Origin: Planctomycetota bacterium
GTDB lineage: Bacteria; Planctomycetota; Planctomycetia; Planctomycetales; Planctomycetaceae
Length of the DNA: 39,918 nt
NCBI GenBank assembly: GCA_018242525.1
Contig: JAFEBS010000042.1
Span: forward strand, 79,865-119,782
Direction of reading: 5' to 3'
Shown: piece by piece, positions 1 to 9,221 of the stretch
Layout of the letters: each line of letters opens with the position of its first letter
How positions within the stretch are numbered: the stretch's first letter is position 1
Program-made: the position numbers and the translations under genes
Notes under the pieces: generated by a model
What the model was told of the DNA's origin: nothing
Databases searched by the model: none
What the model saw: only the letters and a program-made list of their open reading frames with translations

Positions 1-117
1 GCACGGCCATGTCGAGGACTCCATGACCGTGGCACACGAGTCCCAATTTGAAAAAGGCGATGGCCCTGCTAATCCGCTGCCTTCAAATGGCAGATGCATT
101 TTGATCCGCGTATCATG

Positions 118-258
118 GCCGCAGGACAAAAGTGTGTTTGGTTCCTTTCATCCTGTGATGATCGCGTTTTGGACGCCTGTTTTGGCGAGCGACCAACGGG
201 AGCGGCGATTGCAGTTTTCGAGCGACTGCTCGAAACGGGTGGAGGGCATTGCCCTCAT
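118..258. repeat. Dispersed palindromic repeat, copy A (upstream of polX)
   Basis: This stretch matches, in reverse complement, positions 31596-31732. In the best 102-base core I count 81 identical positions by hand, and the flanks share GCCGCAGGAC / GTCGCAGGAC. It contains nested hairpins: TTCGAGC-GACT-GCTCGAA near 218-235 and GAGGGCA-T-TGCCCTC near 241-256. It ends at the polX start region, and the 10-base palindrome CCTCATGAGG overlaps the putative polX Shine-Dalgarno. On the minus strand the repeat reads through without stops (…EGNALHPFRA…LPLVARQNRR…). The other copy uses the same frame inside a protein gene. Confidence 0.8.
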
Positions 259-271
259 GAGGAATTCCGAA

Positions 272-1984
272 ATGCAGAATCAGCAGATTGCCGCGTTGTT
301 CGAAGAGCTGGCGGACTTGCTGGAAATCCAGGGAGCCAATGCCTTCCGAGTCCGGGCGTATCGCAATGCGGCTCGGACACTGGAAAACCTGTCCGAGTCG
401 GCAGCGGAAATCATGGCGACCGCCGGTCGCAGCCTGACTGACCTGGAAGGGATCGGCAAAGATCTGGCGGGAAAGATCGAAACGATTGTCCAGACGGGGG
501 CCTTGCCGCAACTGGACGAACTTCGGGCCGAGATCCCTGCCGGGGTGTCCGAAATGCTGCGCATTCCGGGCCTGGGGCCCAAGAAAGTGGCCGCACTGTT
601 TCACGAACTGGGGCTCAAGACCCTGGTCGATTTGAAGGCGGCGTGCGAATCTGGCCGTGTCGCGGAACTGAAAGGATTTGGCAAGAAAACCGCGCAGACG
701 ATCCTCGAAGGGATCGCTCATGTGGAAGAGGCGGGCCAGCGCGTTCTGATCTCGATTGCCAGTGCGTCCGCTGAGGAAATCGTGAATGACCTGAAGCAAC
801 TGCCGTCGGTTTCACAGATTTCGGTGGCCGGAAGTTGCCGACGTCGGAAGGAGACGTGTGGCGATCTGGATGTGCTGGCGGTCTCTGCCGATTCCACCGA
901 GGTCATGGATCGCCTGGCCGCTCATCCCCTGGTCGAGCGGGTGCTGGCTCGCGGCGAGACCAAGCAACGGGTGCGATTGCGCAGCCGGATTGAAATGGAT
1001 CTGCGCGTCGTCCCCGCCGAATCGTATGGTGCGGCGATGCAGTATTTTACGGGGTCGAAGGAACACAACATTGTCATCCGTCGTCGTGCCATCGAGCGGG
1101 GACTAAAGGTTAATGAATATGGTGTCTTCAAGGGCGAAGACTACGTGGCCGGGCGCACCGAAGAAGACGTCTACGCCGCCGTGGGACTCCCCTGGATCCC
1201 GCCGGAACTGCGGGAGAATCGGGGTGAGATTGAGCAGGCCGAAGCAGGACACCTGCCGGAATTGATCGAAGTCGCCGACATCCAGGGCGACCTCCACATG
1301 CACACGACCGCCACCGATGGCAGTGCCACCATCCTGGAAATGGCGGAAGCGGCCAAGGCCCGTGGATTGAAGTACATCGCCATCACAGACCACTCCAAAC
1401 GGGTCACGATGGCCAATGGCCTGGATGCCACCCGCCTTCGTCAGCACTGGCGGGACATCGAAACGGCACGCGGACAGATCTCCGGCATCGAGATTTTGCG
1501 GGGGATTGAGTGCGACATTCTCGAAGACGCGACGCTGGACCTGGATGACGAAGTTCTCAGTGAAGCCGACTGGGTGATTGCCGTTCTTCATTATGGACTG
1601 AAGCAGCCTCGCGAACAGATCATGCAACGGTTGCTGAATGCCATCCGCAATCCCCATGTGGACCTGATCGGCCACCCGTCGGGACGATTGATTGGCAGTC
1701 GTCCCCCGGCCGACATCGACTACACGACGTTTCTGAAAGCGGCGGCGGACCACGGGGTCATGCTGGAAATCAACGCCAGCCCGACCCGACTGGATCTGGA
1801 CGACATCCAGGCCGCCGCCGCCAAAGCCCTGGGAATCCAGATCTGTATCAACACGGATTCGCACGCCACGAACGGCTTCGAGGCAGTCATCTACGGAGTT
1901 GGCCAGGCGCGTCGAGCCGGCCTGACAAAAGCCGACGTGGCGAATGCGTTGCCGTGGGCAGAATTCCAGAAGCTACTAAAATGA
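272..1984 (+). CDS. polX: DNA polymerase/3'-5' exonuclease PolX
   Basis: Family X DNA polymerase fused to a PHP phosphoesterase, 570 residues, the usual size for bacterial PolX. These enzymes act in gap filling and base-excision repair. Residues 1-80 form the helical 8-kDa-like domain. Two helix-hairpin-helix motifs follow (IPGLGPKKVAALF and LKGFGKKTAQTIL). The nucleotidyltransferase signature GSCRRRKETCGDLDVL starts at residue 187 and keeps the metal-binding aspartates. The PHP domain starts near residue 340 with DLHMHTTATDG and continues with AITDHS, so both catalytic halves look intact. The frame stays open upstream to position 23, but that part is a dispersed repeat. I chose ATG 272 because GAGGA at 259-263 is well spaced and the protein start then matches the family; ATG 257 is an alternative. 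No operon partner is visible. Confidence 0.93.
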   Translation: MQNQQIAALFEELADLLEIQGANAFRVRAYRNAARTLENLSESAAEIMATAGRSLTDLEGIGKDLAGKIETIVQTGALPQLDELRAEIPAGVSEMLRIPGLGPKKVAALFHELGLKTLVDLKAACESGRVAELKGFGKKTAQTILEGIAHVEEAGQRVLISIASASAEEIVNDLKQLPSVSQISVAGSCRRRKETCGDLDVLAVSADSTEVMDRLAAHPLVERVLARGETKQRVRLRSRIEMDLRVVPAESYGAAMQYFTGSKEHNIVIRRRAIERGLKVNEYGVFKGEDYVAGRTEEDVYAAVGLPWIPPELRENRGEIEQAEAGHLPELIEVADIQGDLHMHTTATDGSATILEMAEAAKARGLKYIAITDHSKRVTMANGLDATRLRQHWRDIETARGQISGIEILRGIECDILEDATLDLDDEVLSEADWVIAVLHYGLKQPREQIMQRLLNAIRNPHVDLIGHPSGRLIGSRPPADIDYTTFLKAAADHGVMLEINASPTRLDLDDIQAAAAKALGIQICINTDSHATNGFEAVIYGVGQARRAGLTKADVANALPWAEFQKLLK

Positions 1985-2040
1985 CTATAACCGCATTTGG
2001 AGATCTCTACAGAACAATCTCACGAACCCAACTGCAACTG

Positions 2041-2205
2041 ATTCAGGTGCGAAAAGCGAGTTGGAGCGCCTTCAATCAGACGGTGTGTGGGCTAAGGTTC
2101 CTGTACGGGACGAAGCTGGCGCGTCCGTGGGGCGTGTCGATGATCCCGTTCGGCAAGCGTCCGAAGCCGCTTCCGGCGGTGCTTGGTTGGGGCAAGGTGG
2201 CCTTC
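2041..2205 (+). pseudogene. Tyrosine recombinase (integrase) fragment, N-terminal core-binding domain
   Basis: Between polX and tRNA-Leu, a plus-strand frame contains ASWSAFNQTVCGLRFLYG followed by LARPWGVSMIPFGKRPKPL and LPAVL. This is the typical SAM-like DNA-binding segment and linker of phage/integron-type tyrosine recombinases. The catalytic domain (R…HxxR…Y) is absent: after about position 2205 the frame runs on in sequence I do not recognise, to a stop near 2358. The frame also overlaps the 3' end of polX, so it has no credible start of its own. I read it as the remnant of an integrase gene. Its position beside the 3' end of a tRNA gene fits a decayed integrated element. Confidence 0.6.
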
Positions 2206-2409
2206 ATCGCTCCGCGTGAAGATCGCCGATCGTTCGAGCGACTGGCATTCGCGACTTGGCGGAAAATGACGCGGACCGTTTGCAATGCTCGGAAGCCGGA
2301 TCGATCGCAATACGTTATCCGCTCAATCTTCACAAAATGCAGTTCCACAACTGACTGAATCAAAGGATCCGATCGACTTCAAAAGCGCTGCAAGTTCACC
2401 GTAACTCAT

Positions 2410-2495
2410 TGGCCGAGGCGGGGCTCGAACCCGCACGTCCCTTTCGGGACACCGGATTTTAAGTCCGATGCGTCTGCCTGTTTCGCCACTCGGCC
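2410..2495 (-). tRNA. tRNA-Leu (anticodon UAA)
   Basis: An 86-nt cloverleaf can be drawn on the minus strand. The acceptor stem is GGCCGAG/CTCGGCC with discriminator A. The D arm contains the GGCAGAC segment. The anticodon stem-loop is CGGA-CTTAAAA-TCCG, giving UAA. A long variable arm (GTCCC-GAAA-GGGAC) is typical of class II tRNAs, and the T arm contains GGTTCGAGCC. The 3' CCA is not encoded. The gene stands alone, divergent from bioB. Confidence 0.93.
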
Positions 2496-2588
2496 TGAGG
2501 GGTGATGCTTGTGAATTGGATGTGCCAGGAGACACGGGGAACTGGTATCCCCGTCTGGCAGAGTGCAATCCAAGCGGGTGGGATTGTG

Positions 2589-2609
2589 GCGAGTCTGAAC
2601 CAGACTCGC
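2589..2609. other. Perfect 9-bp stem hairpin upstream of tRNA-Leu and bioB
   Basis: GCGAGTCTG-AAC-CAGACTCGC forms a 9-bp stem with a 3-nt loop in the 295-bp divergent spacer between tRNA-Leu and bioB. No T-run follows on either strand, so a terminator is unlikely. It may be an operator or only a repeat scar. No promoter could be assigned in this spacer. Confidence 0.35.
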
Positions 2610-2790
2610 AAGACCATCGATGAGACGATCCAATGAACGTGCCTTTCGGTTCCTTCATTCTTGTCCCGTGCTCCAGAGCGTCTACTTTCCGCTCTCACTT
2701 GTCCACTCTTGTCATCCCCCGCTAGACTCTTCAGGCCCTGCTGCTTTGGGGTGGTTGAAATTGAGCGATTCAGGTAAGGAATGAGAGTTG

Positions 2791-3849
2791 ATGGACGATT
2801 CGAATTGTCTGGCGGAACGTACGACCGACTGGCACGATCTGGCGGAGCGGATTCTCGCAGGACATGAACTGACGACCGACGAGGGGTTGTCGATCCTGCG
2901 GTCGGATGACGATGAACTGCTCGATCTGCTCGCTGCCACCTATCGGGTTCGTCGGCACCACTTTGGACGGAAAGTTCACCTCTATTTCCTGAAGAACGCC
3001 AAGAGCGGCCTGTGTCCGGAAGACTGCGGCTATTGCTCGCAGTCGATCCTGTCTGAAGCCGAGATTCCCCGCTACGCTCTGCTCAACGAAGCCAAGCTGA
3101 TGGAAGGGGCTGAGCGGGCGGTGGCGTCGCAGGCGCGAACCTACTGCATCGTTGCATCGGGTCGCGGGCCCAGTAACCGCGAAGTCGATCACATTGCCAG
3201 CACGGTCGCGAAGATCAAGGACATGTACGGCCTGCACATTTGCTGTTGCCTGGGCCTGCTGGACGAAGACCAGGCGCAACGGTTGAAGGCGGCCGGAGTC
3301 GACCGGATCAATCACAATCTGAACACCAGTCGGGCCTTCTATGATCAGATCTGCAGCACTCATAGCTACGAAGACCGGCTTAAAACTCTGCAGGTTGCTC
3401 GCAAGGCCGGCATGGAATTGTGCAGCGGTCTGATTGTCGGAATGGGGGAAACGGATCAGGATCTGGTCGAAGTCGCGTTTGAGTTGCGATCGCTGGATGT
3501 TCACTCGACCCCCGTGAATTTCCTGCACTCGATCGACGGAACTCCGCTGGAACGCAAGTGGGACCTGAATCCCCGCTACTGCCTGAAGACGCTGTGTCTG
3601 TTCCGCCTGGCCAACCCGGCGGTCGAACTGCGGGTTTCGGGCGGCCGCGAAGTCAATCTGCGTTCGCTGCAGGCGATGAGCCTTTATGCGGCGAACTCAA
3701 TGTTCGTCAGTGATTACCTGACGACCAAAGGACAGCCTGCCGAGGACGATTTCAAGATGGTCGAAGACCTGGGATTTGAGATCATTATCGGAGATCACGA
3801 AGCGCACGCCGCGTGGAAGGCGGCCCAGGCGGCTGTCGTGGCGGAATAG
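2791..3849 (+). CDS. bioB: Biotin synthase BioB
   Basis: Radical-SAM biotin synthase, 352 residues, which inserts sulfur into dethiobiotin in the last step of biotin synthesis. The radical-SAM cluster motif CxxxCxxC is CPEDCGYC (Cys75, 79, 82). The BioB signature INHNLNTS, the VGMGET turn and the C-terminal VSGGREVNLRSLQ segment (the conserved Arg near the [2Fe-2S] site) are present. ATG 2791 is preceded by AAGGA at 2776-2780; TTG 2788 in the same frame is a possible start. No other bio genes are adjacent, so the pathway is probably dispersed in this genome. A strong hairpin lies downstream at 3917-3977. Confidence 0.95.
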   Translation: MDDSNCLAERTTDWHDLAERILAGHELTTDEGLSILRSDDDELLDLLAATYRVRRHHFGRKVHLYFLKNAKSGLCPEDCGYCSQSILSEAEIPRYALLNEAKLMEGAERAVASQARTYCIVASGRGPSNREVDHIASTVAKIKDMYGLHICCCLGLLDEDQAQRLKAAGVDRINHNLNTSRAFYDQICSTHSYEDRLKTLQVARKAGMELCSGLIVGMGETDQDLVEVAFELRSLDVHSTPVNFLHSIDGTPLERKWDLNPRYCLKTLCLFRLANPAVELRVSGGREVNLRSLQAMSLYAANSMFVSDYLTTKGQPAEDDFKMVEDLGFEIIIGDHEAHAAWKAAQAAVVAE

Positions 3850-3916
3850 CATCTGCCTGCCATCTGCGGGACTTTTTCGATGCGAATGAACGCAACTCGG
3901 TGGGTACCAGTCATTG

Positions 3917-3977
3917 GTAGGACGGACAATCGTGTCCGTCCGAACGGGCAGTTGACGGACAGGATTGTCCGTCCTAC
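3917..3977. repeat. 24-bp inverted repeat (GTAGGACGGACAAT… type hairpin)
   Basis: The left arm at 3917-3940 and right arm at 3954-3977 are reverse complements over 24 positions with one mismatch, around a 13-nt loop. Both arms carry the GACGGACA core, so the unit looks like a REP-type intergenic palindrome. It lies about 70 bp after bioB and could also end its transcript, but there is no T-run. The rest of 3850-4271 shows no gene I can support. Confidence 0.8.
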
Positions 3978-4271
3978 GGTGATGACTCCCTCACAGAGTC
4001 ACGGAGACGCAGAGAAAGTCCAGCAGAGATGACCGCGGCCAGACATCGTTCCTCGGGCTATTCCGTGATTCTCGTTCCTGGCTCACTGACTCTGTGGCAT
4101 TGTGCCACGGTGAGAAAGTTATCGTTCGCACCGCGCGAATCTGAGTGAAATGACGCATGTTTTTGTTGGTCGGGTAAATCGTGATTGATTTTTTGGGTGC
4201 ATTGTTTTACTGATTGTCGTTGCCGAATCACCGCATTACTGGTGGTGATCACGATTTCCAGGGGAAAGACA

Positions 4272-7200
4272 ATGCGTTCCAGATGCTGCGGGATGCTCGG
4301 AGTCCTGATTTTCGCTCTTACTACGTTGGACATTTGTACCGCAGAATCCCCGCCGTCCGCTCAGTTCGTCCTCCTCGACGGAAATCATGACGGAATCCTG
4401 GACTACTCGGAATCCATTGCGGGTGCAGGCGATGCTTTGGTGTATCGACATTGGGTGTTCTTCGAGTCGGATCTGGACGACGACGATCGGTTAACCGAAG
4501 CGGAGTACATTGGTTGGACCGGTGGGCGTGGCTTGCGACCTGTCCGCGACTTTCTGCGGCGCGACGTCGATCGCAGCGGCACGATTGCGCTGAAGGAATT
4601 CATGCAGTGGGCTCCCGAAACTGCTCTGGCGTCCAACACTCGAAACTTTCGACTGGTGGACTTCGATGGCAATGACCAGTTGAGTCTTGATGAATTCCGA
4701 GCACTGCCGGCCGGCGGTCTGGCGGATCGTGGGCCGGTGCCTGATCCGCTTCGGGAATCGGCCCGACAGAAACTGGCCGAGTGGAAGGAGATCTTCACCA
4801 GGACAGATGCCAATACCGATGGCAGGCTTGTGGAGTCTGAATGGCCGGAGACGGGATTTGGCGACTGGACTCCCATGGGTCGGATTCCGTTTGCCGATTG
4901 GGATCGGGACAAGGACGGCGGTGTCACAACAAGCGAGGGACAGCAGTTGATTTCTGTCGCCTACGGAATTCGGCGTGCTGATGGTGAGATGATCCGGTTG
5001 CCATCGGGACTGCTACTCGACTATGTCACGATGCGACGGCTGGACAAGGATCTGGATGGAAAGATCTCCAGGGACGAGTTTGTCGCTGGCTATTGGCGCG
5101 GGGCGGAAAAGAATCTGCAACTTTTGACTGCGATCGATACGGACCACGACGGCCAAGCCACCGTGCCGGAACTGCTGGCGGCACCGGGGCTGGTGTTTGA
5201 TGTGGTCGGAACGTTTGCGCATATGGATCAAAACTTCAATGGAAAACTCGACAGGGACGAGATCCTGAAGTTTGCAGCGCCGTGGCAGAAGCGGCTTGGT
5301 TCGCGTTTGATCCCCGCGTTTGATGCTGACAGCGATGGGGAATTGTCGCTGCAGGAGTACCGGACAACGCCGTTTGCCAATGTTGCCACCGACTGGTACC
5401 CGTTGCGCCAGGACATTGATCATGACGGGAAGCTGTCGTTCGCGGAGTTTTATCACGAAGCGTCGCCACTGTTCATCGGCCAGTACTTTGAGGTCTTCAG
5501 GAAACTGGATCTCAATCACGATGATCAATTGACCAGCGACGAATACGACTACACGGTTGATTTTCAGAAGGCACCTGCCGACCGGGCGTTTGCAGTGCGC
5601 GATCGTGATCACGATCAGCAACTGACGGCGGATGAACTGCTGGGCGAAACCTTGTCTCCGGATGCCGACGCTGCCGCGAAGGCACGGTTCGCGATCCGGC
5701 AGACGTTCATCCACAATCTGATTCAGCAGGCCGACCCGAACGGCGACGGGGAATGGAATCTGGCAGAGTATCTGGCTGCCGCCCCCGAACCGCTCCTGGC
5801 GATGCATCGGGATTTCGTGCGTTACGATGCCGACGCGGATGGCCGCGTGAGCGTGACTGAATACATCACACCGTTCATTGGCGGACAGTGGGAAAAGAAC
5901 GTACGGATCGAATCCGTGCTGGGTGACGTCAATGATGACGGCCTGTTGAGCTGGCCGGAGTTTCAGATCCTGCCGCCGAAGTCGCCGACACCCGCGCTTC
6001 GTTTCTCAGTTCTGGACGTCAACGCAGACGGAAAACTGACTCTGAAAGAGTTGCTGCACATAGTCTCCGAACAGTCACGGGCAGCGAACCGTCTGCAGCA
6101 TATCCGCCAGGATGTTAACGACGACGGATTCCTGGATCTCGCCGAATACCTTGCCCCACCCACAGCGGGGAGATCGCTGACCCGGGAGTTTCGAGCCCGG
6201 GATCTGGATCAGGACGGCGCGGTCACGCTGGACGAGTTTCTGAGTATTTACGGGCCGGAACATCGGCGCGAGGGAACTCGCAATTTCCACGTCGCGGACT
6301 TCGACGCCGACCAGAATCTTTCAATCGGCGAGTTTTCCGTGCTGCCAGGGACGGGAGCAACACCGGCGGAACGAGGAATGGTGCCGGATCCGATTGCCGA
6401 TTTGTCGGCGCGTGAACTGGAAACCTGGCGCACGCAGCTCCGCGCCAGGAACGGTGATTCGGGAATTCGCAAAACAGACTGGCCCAGTTTGCAGTGGGCT
6501 GGAGCCAGTGTCGGCCTGGCGGACGTCCCCTTCGAGGACTGGGATTTGAATCACGATGGTCGAGTGACTGACGACGAAGGAACGACTGTTTTCAGTCGGG
6601 CCTTCGGTCTGACGACGGCCGCTGGTGATGTGATCCGTCGTTCCAACGGGCTGAGCGTCTATACACGAAATATCTCCTGGCTGGATGCCGACAAGAACGG
6701 GGCGATTACCCGCGAGGAATTCATCGCCAGCTTTTCGATGGGAGCGGAGAAAAACGCCGAGATTTTCCAACTGCGGGATCTGGATGGCGACGGCCGGTTG
6801 ACCGTCCGGGAAGCGAGTGAGATCCCCGAATACCAGCCGGATATGGTGGGAGCGTTCCTGTGGTGGGATACGGACCAGAATGGTTTCATTGATCCGGTGG
6901 ACCTGGGGATTCGATCGGCACCCTGGCATCGTCCGATGCTGGCCACCGTGATCGCGGCCTTCGATGCCGATCACGATGGACATCTGTCGTTTGCCGAGTT
7001 CCGCGAGACGCCGTTCCTGGAAACGTCGTGGGATTGGTACCAGGCCCGAGACCTGGATCATGACGGATTGCTGGCCTGGAAGGAGTTCTTCCCTGACAAG
7101 GGGCCCACACTGGCTGGCGTGGCGCGTTTCTATTTTGACAAGTTCGACCTGAACCACGACGGGCAGGTCAGCTTCGACGAAATGGAATTCAAGTTAGACC

Positions 7201-9221
7201 TGAATCGGCTCGGTCCGCAGATCCGGTTTGGCGTTCTGGACCGAAACCACGACAGCCGGTTGACGGTCGAAGAACTGCAGATCCCACCGGCTCCGGCCAG
7301 CGGGGAGGCGGCTGCCGTCGCCCGGGATGTTCGGATTCGGCAATATCGTGATGAATGGTTTGCGTCGGCAGATGCCAATCATGATGCGTTCGTGACGACG
7401 GAAGAATTCGCAGTCGTGGTGACCGGCTACTTCCCGACCGCGTTTGAAACCTTTGTGAAGCTTGACACCAGCGGTCATGGCCGGTTGAGTTACGCCGACT
7501 ACGTGCGGCCGACACTGGGATCGCAGTGGGAGCAGGCGGCCAACGACGAAGCCCGACTGTTCGATGTGAACGACGATGGCGGGCTCAGTTGGACGGAGTT
7601 TCAAATCACCCCGCGCGCCGCTCCGACACTGGAGCAATGGTTGGCGGGGCTGGATGCCAACCAGGATGCGATGCTCAGCCTGAACGAGTATCTGCATACC
7701 ATTCGGGCCGACCAGCAACCGTCGAGCCGCCGGACGTTCCATCGGTTTGACCGCGATGGCGATGGACTGGTGAATCGCGAAGAGTGGCTGGGTCAGGGAC
7801 AAGGCCCGATTTCGATGGCCAGCGAGTTTCGCTGTCGGGATGACGATGGCGACGGCGAATTGACGATGGACGAATTCGTCGTCTTTGCGGGAGCCGAGTG
7901 GCATGATCACTTCCGGCGAAACTTTCGCCTGGCGGACCAGGACTCGAACGCACGGCTGTCGCTGGAGGAATTCAGGTGTATTCCGGGGATGGGGCCGTTC
8001 AAGGAACGTGGGGGGCTGAAAGATGCCGTCGTCAGCCTGATGGAAAAGCAATTGGAACCGGTGCTGGAACTGGTCCGACGCAAGGATGGAGACGGGGACG
8101 GGCGTCTGAGTCTGCGCGAATGGCCGACGGCTGACATTAAGGCGATTGCGGCCGATCTCGGGGCGATTGCGGCGCGAGACTGGGATCGCGATCACGACGG
8201 GTTCATCAGCGCCGCCGAGTGCCGTGTCACCCTGGAAGATCTGTTTGGAATCGTGCTGCCAAATGGTTCCAGGCTGCATTTGAAAAACGGGCATGTCGTC
8301 AACCTTGCCATGCTGCGACAGTATGACTCGAACAGTGACAATCAGATCTCACGGCAGGAATTTGTGTCGCGGTTCTGGAAGTCGCCGCAGGAAAATCAAG
8401 ACATTTTCAGTCAGCGTGACCTGAACAAGAACGGCCAGTGGGAATGGAATGAGATCGAAGCCAGCCCCGAAATGTCGGCCGACATCTTTGCACAATTCAC
8501 CTGGTACGACACCAACCTGGACGGGATGATCGATCAACGGGAACTCGACGACAAGATGGCGACCTGGCAAAAGAGTCTCGGCTCGCGGTTGATCGTTGCC
8601 TTCAGCGACGACGGGACTCGACTGTCGTTTCCCGAGTTTCAAGTCAGTCCGTTTGGGAACCCGGTCGCGGACTGGTACGCGTTGCGGGTGGACCACGATC
8701 ACGATGCCCGGCTGTCGTGGGACGAATTCTACGACGGCAAGTCCCCGCACATGATCGGATTGTTTCGCGAGATGTTTGCGCGGCTCGACCGGAATCACGA
8801 TGGCAGCCTGACGTTTGACGAACTGGAGTTCTCGGTTGATCTCGACAAGATCACGCCCGAGACTGCGTTTCGGATGCTGGACAAGGACCATGACGGAAAG
8901 CTGGCGTTTGGCGAAGTCTTCACTGAGACGAAGCCGGCCGATGTCGACAAGGCAGGGATGGAGCGGTATGAGATGCGGTTGGCCGCGTCAGAAACGCGGT
9001 TCCTGGCGGATGACTTGGACCACAATGGTTCGTTAAGTGTCGAGGAATTCCAGCGTTCCAAGGAAGCGGCCTTGCGTGCGGTGGAACGCAAGACAAAAGC
9101 GCTCAGTCGTCACCGCGGAAACAAACCATCCGATTTGCCCTTCATCGCGTTTCTGGTGGTGGACGCGCTGGTGCTGCTGGGGGCTGCGTACTACTTCCTG
9201 AAGCCCCGCAAGTCTTCTTAG
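4272..9221 (+). CDS. Giant secreted EF-hand repeat protein, three 546-residue modules, C-terminal membrane anchor
   Basis: A 1,649-residue protein from ATG 4272, which follows AGGGGA by six bases; the open frame upstream to 4185 is ignored. The N-terminus is a signal peptide (MRSRCCGMLGVLIFALTTL…). The body is almost entirely calcium-loop sequences of the DxDxDGxLSxxE type. I count about 46, roughly 16 per module. Equivalent points FLRRDVDRSG (residue 94), FRARDLDQDG (640) and FRCRDDDGDG (1186) are exactly 546 residues apart, so the gene arose by triplication of a long module. The third module lacks the last loops, and two loops are degenerate (NGDSGIRKTD, SDDGTRLSF). Residues 1622-1643 form one transmembrane helix followed by KPRKSS, so the protein should be surface-exposed and anchored by its C-terminus. 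A calcium-dependent envelope or adhesive role is inference. Position 12 is Glu in most loops, which favours EF-hand over dockerin. Confidence 0.88.
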   Translation: MRSRCCGMLGVLIFALTTLDICTAESPPSAQFVLLDGNHDGILDYSESIAGAGDALVYRHWVFFESDLDDDDRLTEAEYIGWTGGRGLRPVRDFLRRDVDRSGTIALKEFMQWAPETALASNTRNFRLVDFDGNDQLSLDEFRALPAGGLADRGPVPDPLRESARQKLAEWKEIFTRTDANTDGRLVESEWPETGFGDWTPMGRIPFADWDRDKDGGVTTSEGQQLISVAYGIRRADGEMIRLPSGLLLDYVTMRRLDKDLDGKISRDEFVAGYWRGAEKNLQLLTAIDTDHDGQATVPELLAAPGLVFDVVGTFAHMDQNFNGKLDRDEILKFAAPWQKRLGSRLIPAFDADSDGELSLQEYRTTPFANVATDWYPLRQDIDHDGKLSFAEFYHEASPLFIGQYFEVFRKLDLNHDDQLTSDEYDYTVDFQKAPADRAFAVRDRDHDQQLTADELLGETLSPDADAAAKARFAIRQTFIHNLIQQADPNGDGEWNLAEYLAAAPEPLLAMHRDFVRYDADADGRVSVTEYITPFIGGQWEKNVRIESVLGDVNDDGLLSWPEFQILPPKSPTPALRFSVLDVNADGKLTLKELLHIVSEQSRAANRLQHIRQDVNDDGFLDLAEYLAPPTAGRSLTREFRARDLDQDGAVTLDEFLSIYGPEHRREGTRNFHVADFDADQNLSIGEFSVLPGTGATPAERGMVPDPIADLSARELETWRTQLRARNGDSGIRKTDWPSLQWAGASVGLADVPFEDWDLNHDGRVTDDEGTTVFSRAFGLTTAAGDVIRRSNGLSVYTRNISWLDADKNGAITREEFIASFSMGAEKNAEIFQLRDLDGDGRLTVREASEIPEYQPDMVGAFLWWDTDQNGFIDPVDLGIRSAPWHRPMLATVIAAFDADHDGHLSFAEFRETPFLETSWDWYQARDLDHDGLLAWKEFFPDKGPTLAGVARFYFDKFDLNHDGQVSFDEMEFKLDLNRLGPQIRFGVLDRNHDSRLTVEELQIPPAPASGEAAAVARDVRIRQYRDEWFASADANHDAFVTTEEFAVVVTGYFPTAFETFVKLDTSGHGRLSYADYVRPTLGSQWEQAANDEARLFDVNDDGGLSWTEFQITPRAAPTLEQWLAGLDANQDAMLSLNEYLHTIRADQQPSSRRTFHRFDRDGDGLVNREEWLGQGQGPISMASEFRCRDDDGDGELTMDEFVVFAGAEWHDHFRRNFRLADQDSNARLSLEEFRCIPGMGPFKERGGLKDAVVSLMEKQLEPVLELVRRKDGDGDGRLSLREWPTADIKAIAADLGAIAARDWDRDHDGFISAAECRVTLEDLFGIVLPNGSRLHLKNGHVVNLAMLRQYDSNSDNQISRQEFVSRFWKSPQENQDIFSQRDLNKNGQWEWNEIEASPEMSADIFAQFTWYDTNLDGMIDQRELDDKMATWQKSLGSRLIVAFSDDGTRLSFPEFQVSPFGNPVADWYALRVDHDHDARLSWDEFYDGKSPHMIGLFREMFARLDRNHDGSLTFDELEFSVDLDKITPETAFRMLDKDHDGKLAFGEVFTETKPADVDKAGMERYEMRLAASETRFLADDLDHNGSLSVEEFQRSKEAALRAVERKTKALSRHRGNKPSDLPFIAFLVVDALVLLGAAYYFLKPRKSS

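Noticed and set aside
23..271. N-terminal extension of PolX from the first in-frame ATG
   Set aside because: This part is the dispersed palindromic repeat; it lacks homology to PolX, and a good Shine-Dalgarno precedes ATG 272.
2228..2262. Third copy of the palindromic repeat (TTCGAGCGACTGGCATTCGCGACT)
   Set aside because: Only about 12 consecutive bases and a loosely similar continuation agree; not enough to separate it from chance.
7194..8294. 366-codon and several other antisense frames within the EF-hand gene
   Set aside because: They arise from the repeated GAC/GAT-rich codons of the EF-hand loops read backwards.
4272..9221. Dockerin domains in the EF-hand protein
   Set aside because: Loops carry Glu at position 12 and recur every ~30-40 residues without the paired dockerin helices; EF-hand fits better.
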